Origin: Gnetum montanum | Lineage: Eukaryota; Streptophyta; Gnetopsida; Gnetales; Gnetaceae | NCBI GenBank assembly: GCA_015680685.1 | Contig: MNCI01034697.1 | Span: 1,564,516-1,584,926 of the forward strand | Direction of reading: 5' to 3' | DNA length: 20,411 bases | Part shown: positions 1-9,289 of the stretch, one piece after another | How positions within the stretch are numbered: the stretch's first letter is position 1 | How the letters are laid out: each line of letters starts with the position of its first letter | The notes under the pieces: generated by a model | Databases searched by the model: none | The model's input: only the letters and a program-made list of their open reading frames with translations | Told to the model about the DNA's origin: nothing | Program-made: the position numbers and the translations under genes

Positions 1-323
1 TGCACCATGTGGATGGGGATACTATAGTCTGAGAATGGAAAACCTACCATTGGTTTTACCTTTGAAGCATTTGCAGCATTATGAACCCTTGTCATTTTGA
101 TGATTGTTTGAGCTCTTGCCGTTGCTTCAACCTTTGGAGCACTTGAAACATTATGGCCCCTCATCATTTTGCTGATTTTGTGAACTCTTGCCATTGGTTT
201 AACATTTGGAGCATTTGCAGCATCATTGCCCCCTAGCATTTCACTAGCTCTGTAAGCACCTGCAACTAGTGTAGCCTTTGGAGCACTTGTATCATCATCA
301 CCCCTAGAATTTTTATTTTCATG
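1..323 (-). pseudogene. Stop-free frame encoding 24-residue tandem repeats (partial, unknown)
   Basis: Read on the minus strand, this stretch has no stop for about 107 codons, from a TGA at 324-326 to the window edge. It consists of three full 24-residue units plus part of a fourth. Recurrent elements are a KPMARV-like start, a KM.R..HN core and an SAPK or NAPN end. After the last unit the frame runs into a segment containing DYSIPIHMV. The repeat length is a multiple of three and there is no indel between units, so the units stay in phase. Above the TGA a charged lysine-rich frame continues in another phase, which suggests a frameshift. No family is recognised. It could be a repeat domain of a retrotransposon gag-like protein, or an in-phase minisatellite that happens to be open. 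No start or end is visible, so function is not assigned. Confidence 0.4.
59..322. repeat. 72-bp tandem repeat, about 3.7 units
   Basis: Units begin at 59, 131, 203 and 275 with CCTTTGRAGC-like words (CATTTGGAGC at 203), exactly 72 bp apart. Each continues with a CATT/CATC word, a CCC-rich word and a CTCTTGCC-like word. Units one and two are clearly similar and the third is more diverged. The last unit fades out after about 320. The exact spacing without indels is unusual beside the ragged repeats further on. Confidence 0.8.
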
Positions 324-344
324 TCATGTTTTTTGTGTTCCTTC

Positions 345-840
345 TTATCTTCTCAGAGTTGTGTTTACAAGATGAAGCCCTGAGACAGTTGTGCAAAGAT
401 TCCTCTCATCGCAGTAGCAAGTCACCACATTGTTCTGATGTGCATAATTAGACTAGCCAAGCCTCTCAAGAGTGCACATCCCTACTACCCCATTATAGCC
501 TACCCACATGCATTCCTATATCTGCATACCCTTGCATTCCCCTGCATAGTCAATGATTGCAAACCCCTCTAACACACATGTACTGTGAACACATGAAACA
601 CTTTTCAAGGCAAACTGTAGAACCTAAGGCAAGCATAACATCAGTTGTCTTGTGGGGAGCCTCTGTTGGCTAGTTGAAGCCTAGGAAGATATAACACAAG
701 TCATCCTAGGGAGGAAGCACTTTTCCTACAGATGTAATGCAGTTTTGTAAGCATTAAAGCAAAGCCCATCTGATGGCATGTAGTCCACTTGATGGAAAGC
801 ACCCCATAGCTAGCATTTAGCAATATGTAGAACCCAAAGT
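345..840. other. No gene seen
   Basis: This is ordinary AT-rich unique-looking DNA. All frames are interrupted every few tens of codons, and no repeat or RNA gene was recognised. Confidence 0.5.
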
Positions 841-955
841 AGGTTCATCCCATAGCAAAAATATAAAAATAAAAAATAAAAGAAATAAAAACATAAAAGA
901 AAAAGATAAAAGAAAAAACTAAAATAAAGCAAAAAATAGAAAAGAGCAAAGGGGG
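841..955. repeat. A-rich low-complexity tract
   Basis: About 115 bases are dominated by A runs broken by single T, G or C bases (AAAATAAA, AAAGAAAT and similar words). It could be a decayed poly(A)-like or element-terminal tract. No target-site duplication was found to prove a retroposon end. Confidence 0.7.
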
Positions 956-1355
956 AAAAGCATGTCCACAAGCAAATCAGCAAAGCTATAATTTTGCAAT
1001 CGAATCCACACTAACTCTTTCATGAGCACTCTGATGAGAGGTAAACATTTTTAGAGGCAAGCTACCCTGGTGCGATGGTCATCATTAGCCATGTTGACTC
1101 TACATCCTACATCATGGTACCCTGTTTGCACTTCATCTCTCCTTTTACCCCTAGCAAGTTACCTATACCTTTTACTCCTAGCATACTACTATTTATAGCA
1201 CTCTTGAGCATGGTGCAATGACATCCAATCAAGTATTGATGAACAATGTTGGTTCCAAGCTTGCTATGGTGTTTTGTCATTCTTTGTCGATGTCTCTTAG
1301 GCCACTCCTCCAAACATCAAAAAATAGGGGCCAAGGAAATACCACCAAATTTGGG
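956..1355. other. No gene seen
   Basis: Mixed AT-rich sequence. The minus-strand frame of 68 codons at 1107-1313 has no recognisable domain and is treated as chance. Confidence 0.5.
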
Positions 1356-2340
1356 TTACAATTTCTTAATTGTAAATTTACCTAAGTGTTAGCACAAGGT
1401 CACTTTCTGCAAATTTTTCTAAGTGCTGGGACTATGCTCCTCACTACCCTAGAGCATATTTAGCCTAGTGGAAAGCATAGTTATCTCAAAAGCTAATTTT
1501 CTGGCAATTTTGTCTAAGTGTCATCACAAAGCATGAAGTTGCAAATTTTTCTAAGTGTTGGGAGTACACTCTCCAGTGTCCTAGAGTATAGTCAGCTTAG
1601 TAGAGAGCATAGTCAACACCAAAGGACAAATTTGTAGATTTTTCTAAGTGTTAAGACAATAGCTATAGATTTTTATAAGTTATAAGACAAACATTGCAAA
1701 ATTTTTGAAGTGCTGAGACTACGCTCTTCATTGCCCTGGAGTGTAGTTAAGCATAGTTAGTAGGGAGATCCAGTTTTGTAAAAATTTTCTAAGTGTTGAG
1801 ACTACTTTCTCCACTACCCTCGAGTGTAGTCAACTGGAAGCAAGTTTTTTGTAAGTTTTGATAAGTGTTAGGACTATGCTTGACCTTATTGGAAGTGTAG
1901 TCAACCTTTTGTGGGAGTGTAGTTAGCACATAGCCACATTTTTGCAAAATTTTTTGAGTGTTGGACTAGGCTCTCCCTCAGTCCAAAGTGTAGTCAAGCG
2001 TGGTCTACCAAAATATTCTCCAAAGGCCTTGATAATGTAGCACTAGCATTCAACTTAGCTCTAACTCACCTCTAGTAAGAAAAATGCATTTTTTTACCCC
2101 TTTTGTGCCCAAAATTGTAACTATGCTCAACCCCATACAAGATAGTAGAGACCATAGTCCTAGAGTGTAGTCTCCAAAGTTACATTTTTTGCATTTTTTA
2201 GGTATAGTGCAATCCTCTTAGCACACCTACATGTAGTTGGGAGTGTAGTCATTGTCTCGTAGAGTCTAGTAGAGTACATTAGAGCATAACACTGCTAGCC
2301 TTAGTGGAACTCATAGTTGGGTGATAGCGTAGTCCTAACC
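1356..2340. repeat. Decayed minisatellite with GACTAY..RTAGTC hairpin units
   Basis: The word TTTTCTAAGTGTTG recurs with changes near 1381, 1418, 1510, 1546, 1636, 1705, 1789, 1865 and 1950. In most copies it is followed by GACTAYRCTCT, 8-12 bases, then AGAGTRTAGTC. Those two words are near-complementary, so most units can fold into a hairpin of about 10 bp. Examples are 1430-1467, 1562-1597, 1716-1750, 1798-1831 and 1962-1996. Spacing is irregular, about 65-130 bp. From about 2100 only the GTAGTC-type halves remain (around 2120-2175, 2230-2260 and 2320). No coding content is seen in any frame. Confidence 0.75.
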
Positions 2341-3049
2341 ATCCCCTCTACCACATGGTAGTTCCTTCACATTTCATGTTAAACCTAGCCCTATAGATAC
2401 CCATGCCCTTAACATTTCTAGCATTGGAAAATTTGAGAATTAGGTGAGTTAGAAAATTCAAAGTCACATCAATGAAATAAGAAGAAAGACAAAAGTTGCA
2501 TACTACCATAGCTCACCGTAGGACATCGCAGCCCATGATACACCATGGCGGCCAACCTGACAGATGTAGATACCCTGGTGAGCACCACTCTTTACAACTA
2601 GGCACCTCTGAGACTGTGACTATGATCTCCATTATGCCTATTATATATCATGTACCTTCTAACCCCTTTTGGTGTTAACTACGCTCAACCCCATCTGGGG
2701 TGGTGTTTTGCTTCTCTCTTTTGCATTTTCCACACTTTATTTTTATTTTTTACTACTTTGAGCACATAGTCATATTACAACTATATTTGGGCGATAGTCC
2801 TCACATGTTGGCACTTCTATTTTGTGCTAAAACCCTTGATTATGCTCATCCCCATTGACACCATTAACACCATTAACACTGCACGAACACTTAGCATAAT
2901 TTTGCATTACATTTGGTAAGTCCCCATTTGATTGAAAAGACTATTTAGGGCACCCTGTCTATACCTCTAGTAGGCCCTCATGTAGACTTGGGGTTAGGCT
3001 GTGTGTCTATGAACCCCTCAATGTTCTAGCTGTTGACATTTTTAGTCAC
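2341..3049. other. No gene seen; scattered repeat remnants
   Basis: A few isolated relatives of the upstream repeat remain (ACTACGCTCAACCCCATC near 2678; ACTATATTTGGGCGATAGTC near 2780). The 60-codon plus frame at 2496-2678 has no recognised domain. The rest is AT-rich DNA leading into the retrotransposon relic. Confidence 0.5.
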
Positions 3050-4420
3050 TACACTGACCACTTGTCTCAGTTGTGATGGGACAACAAAGAGGAGGAGAAT
3101 TGAATGTCAGATCAATTTCCTAATGAACTCCTCTTTGCTAGGGCTATAACTAAATAAATTCTTATTGAAACCAATTGTACGATTACATTCTCACCTATTT
3201 TCTCACTCAAGAGATGCCACAAGAATGGAATTATAAGAAGAAATAATAGTTTCTTCACTAGGTAAGACGCTTTATGGAAATTAATGAACACCTTTATAAG
3301 GTGTGAGTTAATGGCCTAGCTTGTTGGTATGTTCTTGATGTTGATCAACTGTGCATTCTCTAAGATGCTCATGAGGGCCCTTGTGGGGGCCACTATGCTA
3401 GAAGATGCACGATCATTAAGATCCTCATGGTAAGATATTATTGGCTAACATTTTTTAGGGATGCTCACCACTTTATCTACTCTTGTGAATGCTACCAATG
3501 TGATGGTGAAATGATTGCTTGTATGAAGCAACCTCAGTAGTGGATTCAACCATTGGATCCCTTTAGTATTTTGGGCATTAACTTCATGGATTCCATCATA
3601 CCCATGTTGAATGGAAATGTGAACATCATAGTCACTATTAACTATTATACAAATTGGGCAAAAGCTATAGCCATCATTGATTGCACAACTTCTACGACTG
3701 CTTAGCTTGCACAACAATATGTTGTAAATAGGTTTGAAGTGGCACATGTGCTTATTTCTAATAATGGTACTTATTTTGTAGGCACTACATTTTGGAAACT
3801 TATGCAATGCTTGGAGTTTGAACATAAATTAACAACACTATACCACCCCCAAGTCAACAGTCAAGCTAAGGTTACAAATAGGAAAATAAAGAAAATACAA
3901 ACAAGAACCATTAGTAAATATAGAAGGGATTGTGCATGAAACTCAATGATGTCCTCTAGGCCTACTACTCCTCTTGGAAACTTCCTATCGGTTACTCTCC
4001 CTATGAGCTTGTGTATGGAAAGTTACCAACTCTTCCCATCCAAGCAGAGCTTTGTAAACTATTAATAACTTATGATCTTGATCTTAACCTAAGCCTAGCA
4101 CAAAAGGAAAGATTAACGAGCCTCAACTTACAAGATGAGAACTAGTTGGTAGCCCTATCATCTAATGAGTTGCACAAGGCATTCAACAAACAATGACAGG
4201 ATCTTAAAATAAGGAAAGGAAATTTTCAACTAGGAGATCGAATCCTCTACTAGAATTCAACACATGTACCATAAAGAACCAAGTTCCAAACGTTGTGCAA
4301 GGGGTCTTATATTATTTGTTGCAACCAAAAATTTGAACAATTGGAAAGCTAAGGATTCTTAGTTGCAAACAACCTTAACCTCGAATCCTGAGGGCCTTCG
4401 AGAAAAATGGAATTTAGGGT
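3050..4420 (+). pseudogene. Ty3/gypsy pol relic: RNase H tail, integrase, C-terminal domain
   Basis: Decayed C-terminal part of a Ty3/gypsy polyprotein. In order: a DHLSQL box (about 3056-3073) like the RNase H end ADHLSRL; an FPNELLFA linker (from 3116); the integrase zinc-binding module with HEGPCGGHY and CECYQC (about 3370-3510); the DDE core (3574-3870); an SPYELVYGK motif (about 3993-4020); and a GDRILY-type C-terminal segment (about 4230). The D-35-E spacing is exact, but the three catalytic positions read Asn (3580), Asn (3760) and Lys (3868). Frame 1 holds stops at 3361, 3538 and 3703. At about 3936 the reading moves to frame 3, with a TAG at 3957 where the family has Trp. Reverse transcriptase, protease and gag are absent upstream. 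The call as a dead Ty3/gypsy integrase is certain; the lineage (non-chromovirus, Athila/Tat-like) is inferred. Confidence 0.93.
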
Positions 4421-4454
4421 GTCCTAGAAAGTCTGATAGATCATCTAAGGACTT

Positions 4455-4464
4455 GGGGGGGGGG
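4455..4464 (+). other. G10 polypurine tract, candidate 3' LTR border
   Basis: Ten consecutive G follow the integrase relic by a few tens of bases, preceded by AAGGACTT. In Ty3/gypsy elements a purine tract here primes plus-strand DNA synthesis, and the 3' LTR begins just after it, usually with TG. TGGGTGC starts at 4466. No second LTR copy is present to confirm the border. Confidence 0.5.
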
Positions 4465-4465
4465 T

Positions 4466-5189
4466 TGGGTGCAAAAGGGGTTGTGAAAAAATGTAAAAAT
4501 TGTAGATCTAAGAAATCAAACTGAATACAAATTACACAAAAAATGAAACTATAAAATTTATTAAATAAATACAAAATGAGTTTATAGGTGTGTACAAAAT
4601 TTGTGTCTAACAGGAGCATAAGGGAGGTTCACTTGCATGGGGGTTTAGAGCCCATTAAAGCCAAGAGCAACTCCATGATCCAATATCTTGGCCACTCCTG
4701 ATGCTATCAAACCTCCTTTGCCACCACTCCAGATCTACAATGTTGGTCATTGCTAGGGTTGAGAAATTTAAAGGAGTTGCCAAAATGCTTCACATTGGGA
4801 TTTGGTAATTCTTAGGATTAGTGTTGACACCTAGGGCTCACAAATCCTAAGGAGGGTAATAGAAGTAATAAGGTTATAATGGTTCTATGTTGGTAGGCCC
4901 CAAGAAACTGTGTTTCTACTAGGTAGCAAATGCTCTTGAATGCTAAAGATGCCAAATGCTCAGAAATGCAAAAAATTTGGAACCTTGAAGTGGTGCATGG
5001 ATTTGGTTTTTATAGGTTTTCTTGGCCTTGATTGGGGCTACAAATTAGCTACAAATTTCTGACATATTGGTTGCAAATTGCTACCATGTTTACGAGGTAA
5101 GCATCCAAAATCTAGGAGGTTATCATATTTGGAAAGTTTCATGCCCCCATGACCATTCTATTTATCAAAAATAGTAACAGGGGTACAGC
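4466..5189 (+). other. Noncoding; possible 3' LTR of the plus-strand relic
   Basis: Position after the polypurine tract suggests LTR sequence. No terminal inverted repeat, CA end or target duplication could be fixed. All frames are broken; the minus-strand frame at 4359-4619 shows no domain and overlaps the pol tail. Confidence 0.3.
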
Positions 5190-5490
5190 TTCCACACTGG
5201 GCCTTTAACCTTCCTTGCTAGAGTGTCTGGTCAATGCTGAAGTGCATGAAGTATCAAAATATGATTCTTGCCACTTCCACACTAGGGGGCAGGTATCAAC
5301 ATTGAGGGAGGATGAAAACTTCAATGATGGGGGTGAAGCCAAATCCCTCTATGTTAAGCATTACTTTTTTCCACACTAGGGATAGGTGAGATCTACCTCC
5401 CTACATTCCTCCATGTTGGTTTTGACTCCTCTACACTAAGGGTAGGTGACATAAATTCATCTATGTTGGAAGTAGGTGAGATCTATCCCC
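5190..5490. repeat. CCACACT / CCATGTTGG repeat cluster
   Basis: CCACACTRGG recurs at about 5192, 5277 and 5371, with CTACACTAAGGG at about 5432. It is interleaved with CATGTTGG or TATGTTGG words and GTAGGTGAGATCTA (two near copies, about 5385 and 5470). The words match those of the large array at 11022-14090, so this looks like a small, decayed member of the same family. Confidence 0.5.
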
Positions 5491-6235
5491 TACAGGTGTT
5501 TCTAGAGTAAAGAAGTTACAACCCTCATAAAACTCATTAATGTTCCATTTTGGGAATTCCAAAAGGAATTTTTGACCCCCAAAGCCTAAATATAGATAAT
5601 ACATAACCTTTTTCACTTTGGAAATAAGGCTTTGACCACTTATGAGGCATTTTTTCAGTACCAAAAGTATGAAATCCATGAGATTGAACCTCATGGGTTA
5701 TAATCTTTATGTTTGCAATGAAGTTTTGCCTAAGGTTTCATGGGGTGAGGGCTATATAATGAAAAAATGGTTACAACATGAAAATTTTGGTGGTGTTTCA
5801 ATGGCTTCTCTTTGTTGGTGTTTGGAGGATTGAGCTAAGGGACACCAAAAAAGAATACAAAACACCACTATAGGTCATGATGGAGTAAGGCCATGATGAA
5901 AAAATGATAATGAGGTCATGAAGAAATGGTTGTGAGGGCTAACAGTGCATTCCAAGTGTTGGAACCATGGTTATAGTACTACATCAACACATAGATCAAT
6001 TGATTTAACATTGGCACTTCATGTTTTGAAGTGTGGTTCACTTAGCAAAAATGTTTGAGGAAACATCACATCTCTCTAAGGTTTCTTTGGACATTAGGCT
6101 CCTTCCTTTACATTTTGGAGCCATAGGTTTGACTCTTTGGTTATTTTCGTTGGCAATTTGTGTCCCCATTTTTTTTGTGGTGAAACCCTCATTGGGTTTC
6201 ATTGTCAAAGCCATGTTTGATATTGTTTTCTTATT
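5491..6235. other. No gene seen; one TATATAAT box
   Basis: TATATAAT at 5753-5760, after GGGC, resembles a TATA box on the plus strand. It could belong to a long LTR beginning near 4466, but nothing else supports a promoter. Short words GGTCATGATG, GGCCATGATG and GGTCATGAAG recur between 5870 and 5928. The 82-codon plus frame at 6033-6281 is hydrophobic but has no recognisable family. Confidence 0.35.
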
Positions 6236-6358
6236 GAGTGAGTTGTATTACACTAAATGGACTTGGGGGTTTTCCCATTAGATGAGATGTGTTATGTTTG
6301 ATGGGCTTAGTGCTTTTCCATTGAATGAGGTGTGTTACATTCAAGTGGACTTGGAAAT
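6236..6358. repeat. Short tandem repeat, about 45-bp period
   Basis: Three adjacent imperfect copies share a GATGAGATGTGTTA-like word and a GGACTTGG or GGGCTTAG end: the first (partial) at 6236-6268, the second at 6270-6313 and the third at 6314-6358. The copies differ at roughly a quarter of positions. Confidence 0.55.
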
Positions 6359-6727
6359 GGAGCATGATGAAGGAATGTCATATGATCATAATGCATGGAC
6401 ATTGACATAGGTTAACATTGTTTCCCAAGATATGGAAGGTTATACTTAGGTTATGGGGATGGGCTCAAGGAGTGATGTTAGAGGGAGGGTGATGAATATG
6501 AGGTAAGCACTCTTAGTAGGACCAACCCACTGAATCTTGTGCATTAAGGTCACGTGGTGACTTGTTTCTATGATGAGTTACATCTCTGTGATGATTCCCA
6601 AGCATTACCTTGGAAACATAACTTCAAGAAGATAAGGAAACTAAGCAAAGAAAGAATGCTATAATATTACTATGCATATAGGCCATACAAAGAATAGAAA
6701 AAAAAGCCACCCTAGTCACCAATGCTA
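6359..6727. other. No gene seen
   Basis: AT-rich sequence with stops in every frame and no recognised repeat or signal. The 3' LTR of the minus-strand relic might be expected here, but no polypurine tract or terminal motif could be identified. Confidence 0.45.
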
Positions 6728-6815
6728 CTAGTTTAAGGCTTTGGTAGGCCTTGGTACCAATTTAAGATCATAGTGGACTATGTTGCTGATTTAAGGCCTT
6801 GACAGGTCATGGTAA
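6728..6815. repeat. TTTAAGGCC tandem motif, about 29-bp period, three units
   Basis: TAGTTTAAGGCT (6729), AATTTAAGATCATAGTGGAC (6759) and GATTTAAGGCCTTGACAGG (6788) start units of about 29 bp. Related units occur at 10594-10657 and 10903-10935, on the other side of the minus-strand pol relic. Confidence 0.6.
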
Positions 6816-6872
6816 AGTAGATTTGCTTGTTGATGGTTGTTGATATCATGGTTTCTATAGGCTACATGTAGG

Positions 6873-7073
6873 TCACATGTAATAAGGCTTTAGATAAGAA
6901 TGGTTGATCAATTTGGGCAACTCATTCCCATCCATGTCTATGATCCTAAATGCTACATTATCGTAGGCTCTGGTAATAAGGAACAATCCTTCTTGGTTGG
7001 ATGAGGATTTATTCACATGCTCATGGATGGATTTGAGAACTAGGTCATCCTTCTTGATCTTACACTTGGTCAA
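6873..7073 (-). pseudogene. Integrase C-terminal domain of the Tat-type relic
   Basis: A 66-codon open piece contains IKKDDLVLK, EGLFLITRAYDNVAFRI, DMDGNELP and the final HSYLKPYYM. The family pattern is ..GDLVLR....EGPY.V..V...GAYRL...DG..L.R.WN..HLK.YY. The end of pol is therefore intact in outline. Confidence 0.85.
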
Positions 7074-7279
7074 GTTATGATGGCATTGCTATTTCAACCT
7101 CTCTTGATAGTGCTCAACATGGGTAAGAACTTGCATACATTACTCCTCCATGGAGTCTAGGTCTATTGTCCACAACTCCTTACTTTGTTCATCATTGATA
7201 AAGTTGGTTAAGGTTACTTGAAGTGATGGTAGATGCAATTCAAGAGGTAAAATAGCTTCAGAACCATAAACCAAGCTAC

Positions 7280-7830
7280 AAGGTGTTACACTAGTTTCCA
7301 TACGATAAGTTGTATGATAGGCCCAAAGTGCATGAACAAACTACTTATACCATTTTTACTTACTGTTGTTGAGCATCTTCTTGAGTAAGTTGATGATGGC
7401 GTTATTGCTTGCTTTTGCTTGTCCATTAGCTTGAGGGTAATAACGCAATGAGAAAGAATGCTTAATGCCTAGGTTGTGATAGAAATCCTTTGTTTCTTGG
7501 CTATTAAATTATTGTCCATTGTTTGTAACTATGGTCATGGGTATGCCAAAATAGGCTACAATGTTATCCAAGATGAATTTACAGACTTGTTTAGATGTAG
7601 TCTTCCTTAGGGGAATAACTTCAACCCACTTAGTAAAATATTCGGTTCTGATGATGATGAAGCTATGTCTTGTAGAAGACTTAGGCATTATAGGCCCAAT
7701 GATATCCAAACCCCATCATTGAAATAGCTAGGTTATCTGAGTGGTATGCAATTAAGTTAGTGGTACATGTGTAAGGTTGCTATGCCATTGGCACATGTCA
7801 CAGTGCTTAATATTTTGCAGGTAGTTGCTT
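7280..7830 (-). pseudogene. Integrase zinc finger and DDE core (dead)
   Basis: HCDMCQ at 7788-7805 is the CxxC half of the zinc finger, and WGLDIIGP follows. The first catalytic Asp is retained (7704-7706). The second site reads Asn in VTNNGQ (7521-7523) and the third reads Lys in NGQAKASN (7413-7415). The two lie exactly 36 codons apart, as in D-35-E enzymes. YFTKWVEV and FGIPMTIV are well preserved between them. A TAA follows NNGQ directly. After the core, LWAYHTTYRMETSVTP and LVYGSEAILPLEL (about 7330-7230) match the family. Only the terminal acidic residues and scattered stops break it. Confidence 0.92.
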
Positions 7831-8229
7831 TTCATATGGGGCTAGTAGTAGCATAATTGTCTAATCTTAGTAGTCATAGCTCTAGGTCCTATATGTACCC
7901 CAAAAATACCCTTGTGAACCTACTATAGGATTGTTCTAGCTTTAGCTTTACCCAAGTACTTTAGTAATATGTCATTGTAGGATCATCAAGATAATGTCTT
8001 ATTGCCTACCATGACATACTATTTTGATCATTTACATATAATGTCCTTTTGAGTAGTAGTTAGGCATTATGAGGATTGATCATGCATAAGGTAAAATTTA
8101 ATATCATCATAAGATTCCATGACAGGAGTAGTATGAACTACAACCATAAAGGTATCCTTAGCACTTTGCGTGATGGGGATAGCATAGTCCATCGTTAGGG
8201 TGGACAACTTACTAAACACATCTATCATC

Positions 8230-8625
8230 ACACTAAGGGCTAATTTTGCAATTACATTAGCTATGACGCTCTCATTTTGGGGTATGTGTTGGATATCAAA
8301 ATCTGTAATTTGTTGTAACAATTGCTTCCCTAGGTCATAGTAAGGTTGTAAATGCTTGACTTTATATGCATAGACCTCAGTCACTTGGTTAACCATAGGT
8401 TGGAAATCACCTTTAATCATTAATTTCTTGATTCTTATGTCACTAGCTATCATCATTCCTTTGATTAAACCTTCATACTTCACTATGTTGATGGCACATG
8501 AAAACTCAAAACAATAGGCAAGGATCAAATTTCACCAAATGGAAATGTTATGATGGTAGTAACACTGGCCTCATTGGTAGCTGAAGCTTCATCAAAGTGC
8601 ATGAACACCTCATAGCCCTTAGGCA
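8230..8625 (-). pseudogene. Second, archaeal-type RNase H domain (aRNH)
   Basis: A HFDEASATNEASV segment (about 8620-8580) corresponds to the FDGAS start of the family. After a stop at about 8530, the open piece 8528-8067 gives NIVKYEGLIKGMMIA, GDFQPMVNQV and FDIQHIPQNE, then NVIAKLALSV. Family members read N.AEYEAL..GL..A, GDS.L.I.Q. and ..HV.R..N..AD.LA.LA. In this copy the second catalytic Glu of the AEYEAL motif remains as KYEGL, but the GDS motif is GDF and the final ADALAKLA Asp reads N. This domain is the best evidence for the Tat/Ogre branch. Confidence 0.88.
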
Positions 8626-8737
8626 CTTGGCTAATGGTGTTAATATGTTCATCAGGAAACTTAGTATCTATGGTTGTATGTTCATCAATAGGTGAAATAG
8701 TGAGTTGTATGACTATAGCTTGACCTTTTGTTGAGGA

Positions 8738-9130
8738 CTAATAGATGTCACAAAGGTCAAAATCCACAATTATGGCTTTCCATTGGGTTATATGACTACT
8801 TTTTAAAATGTTGGTCATTATGTCTTTGAGCATGTTATCTTTGCAAATGACATTGACTTGGCTCCTAAGGAGGTAAAGGCTCCACTTCTTCAATGAGAAG
8901 ATTAGTTCTAGACAATTCTTCTCCACTTTAGTGTATTGGGTCTTGTGGGTAACTAATGCATGGCTAAGGTAGTTTACTAACATCTCTACTTCATCATCAT
9001 ATTTCTGATAGAGAAGAGAGACGATGGACGTTTTAAAGATAGCATGGTAGAGGTAAAATAGTTTACCTTCTTATGGAGGATAGGTTGTTGGTAATTGTGA
9101 CAACTCTTACTTAAGGTTTTCAAAGGCCTG
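8738..9130 (-). pseudogene. Gypsy-type RNase H domain (dead)
   Basis: The 81-codon open piece at 8983-8738 contains VNYLSHALVTHKTQYTKVEK followed by CLELIFSLKKW and CKDNMLKDI. These match the family pattern YYVSKAL..E..Y..LEK..LAL..A.RKLR. The first catalytic region (about 9040-9110) is still traceable as FKTSIVSLLYQ. The domain follows the reverse transcriptase directly, with AFENLK (about 9120) as the connection. Its frame differs from that of the second RNase H below it. Confident as a family member, not functional. Confidence 0.85.
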
Positions 9131-9289
9131 CTAGCATTAAGCCATCCACTCATAGTGAATCCCTTTCTTAAGCAAGTGTTGCATGGGTTGTAACTTATCT
9201 ATAAGCTTAGCGATAAACCTACAAATAAATTGTAATATACCTTGTAATCCCTAAAGCTCTTTAAGGTTGATAGGCACTACTAATTTGGA

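Noticed and set aside
3445-3825. Minus-strand frame of 126 codons, the second longest in the window.
   Set aside because: It is the antisense shadow of the plus-strand integrase, whose motifs and D-35-E spacing identify the real strand.
6033-6281. Hydrophobic 82-codon plus frame resembling a membrane protein.
   Set aside because: Hydrophobicity follows from T-rich DNA. There is no family match and the frame ends inside a tandem repeat.
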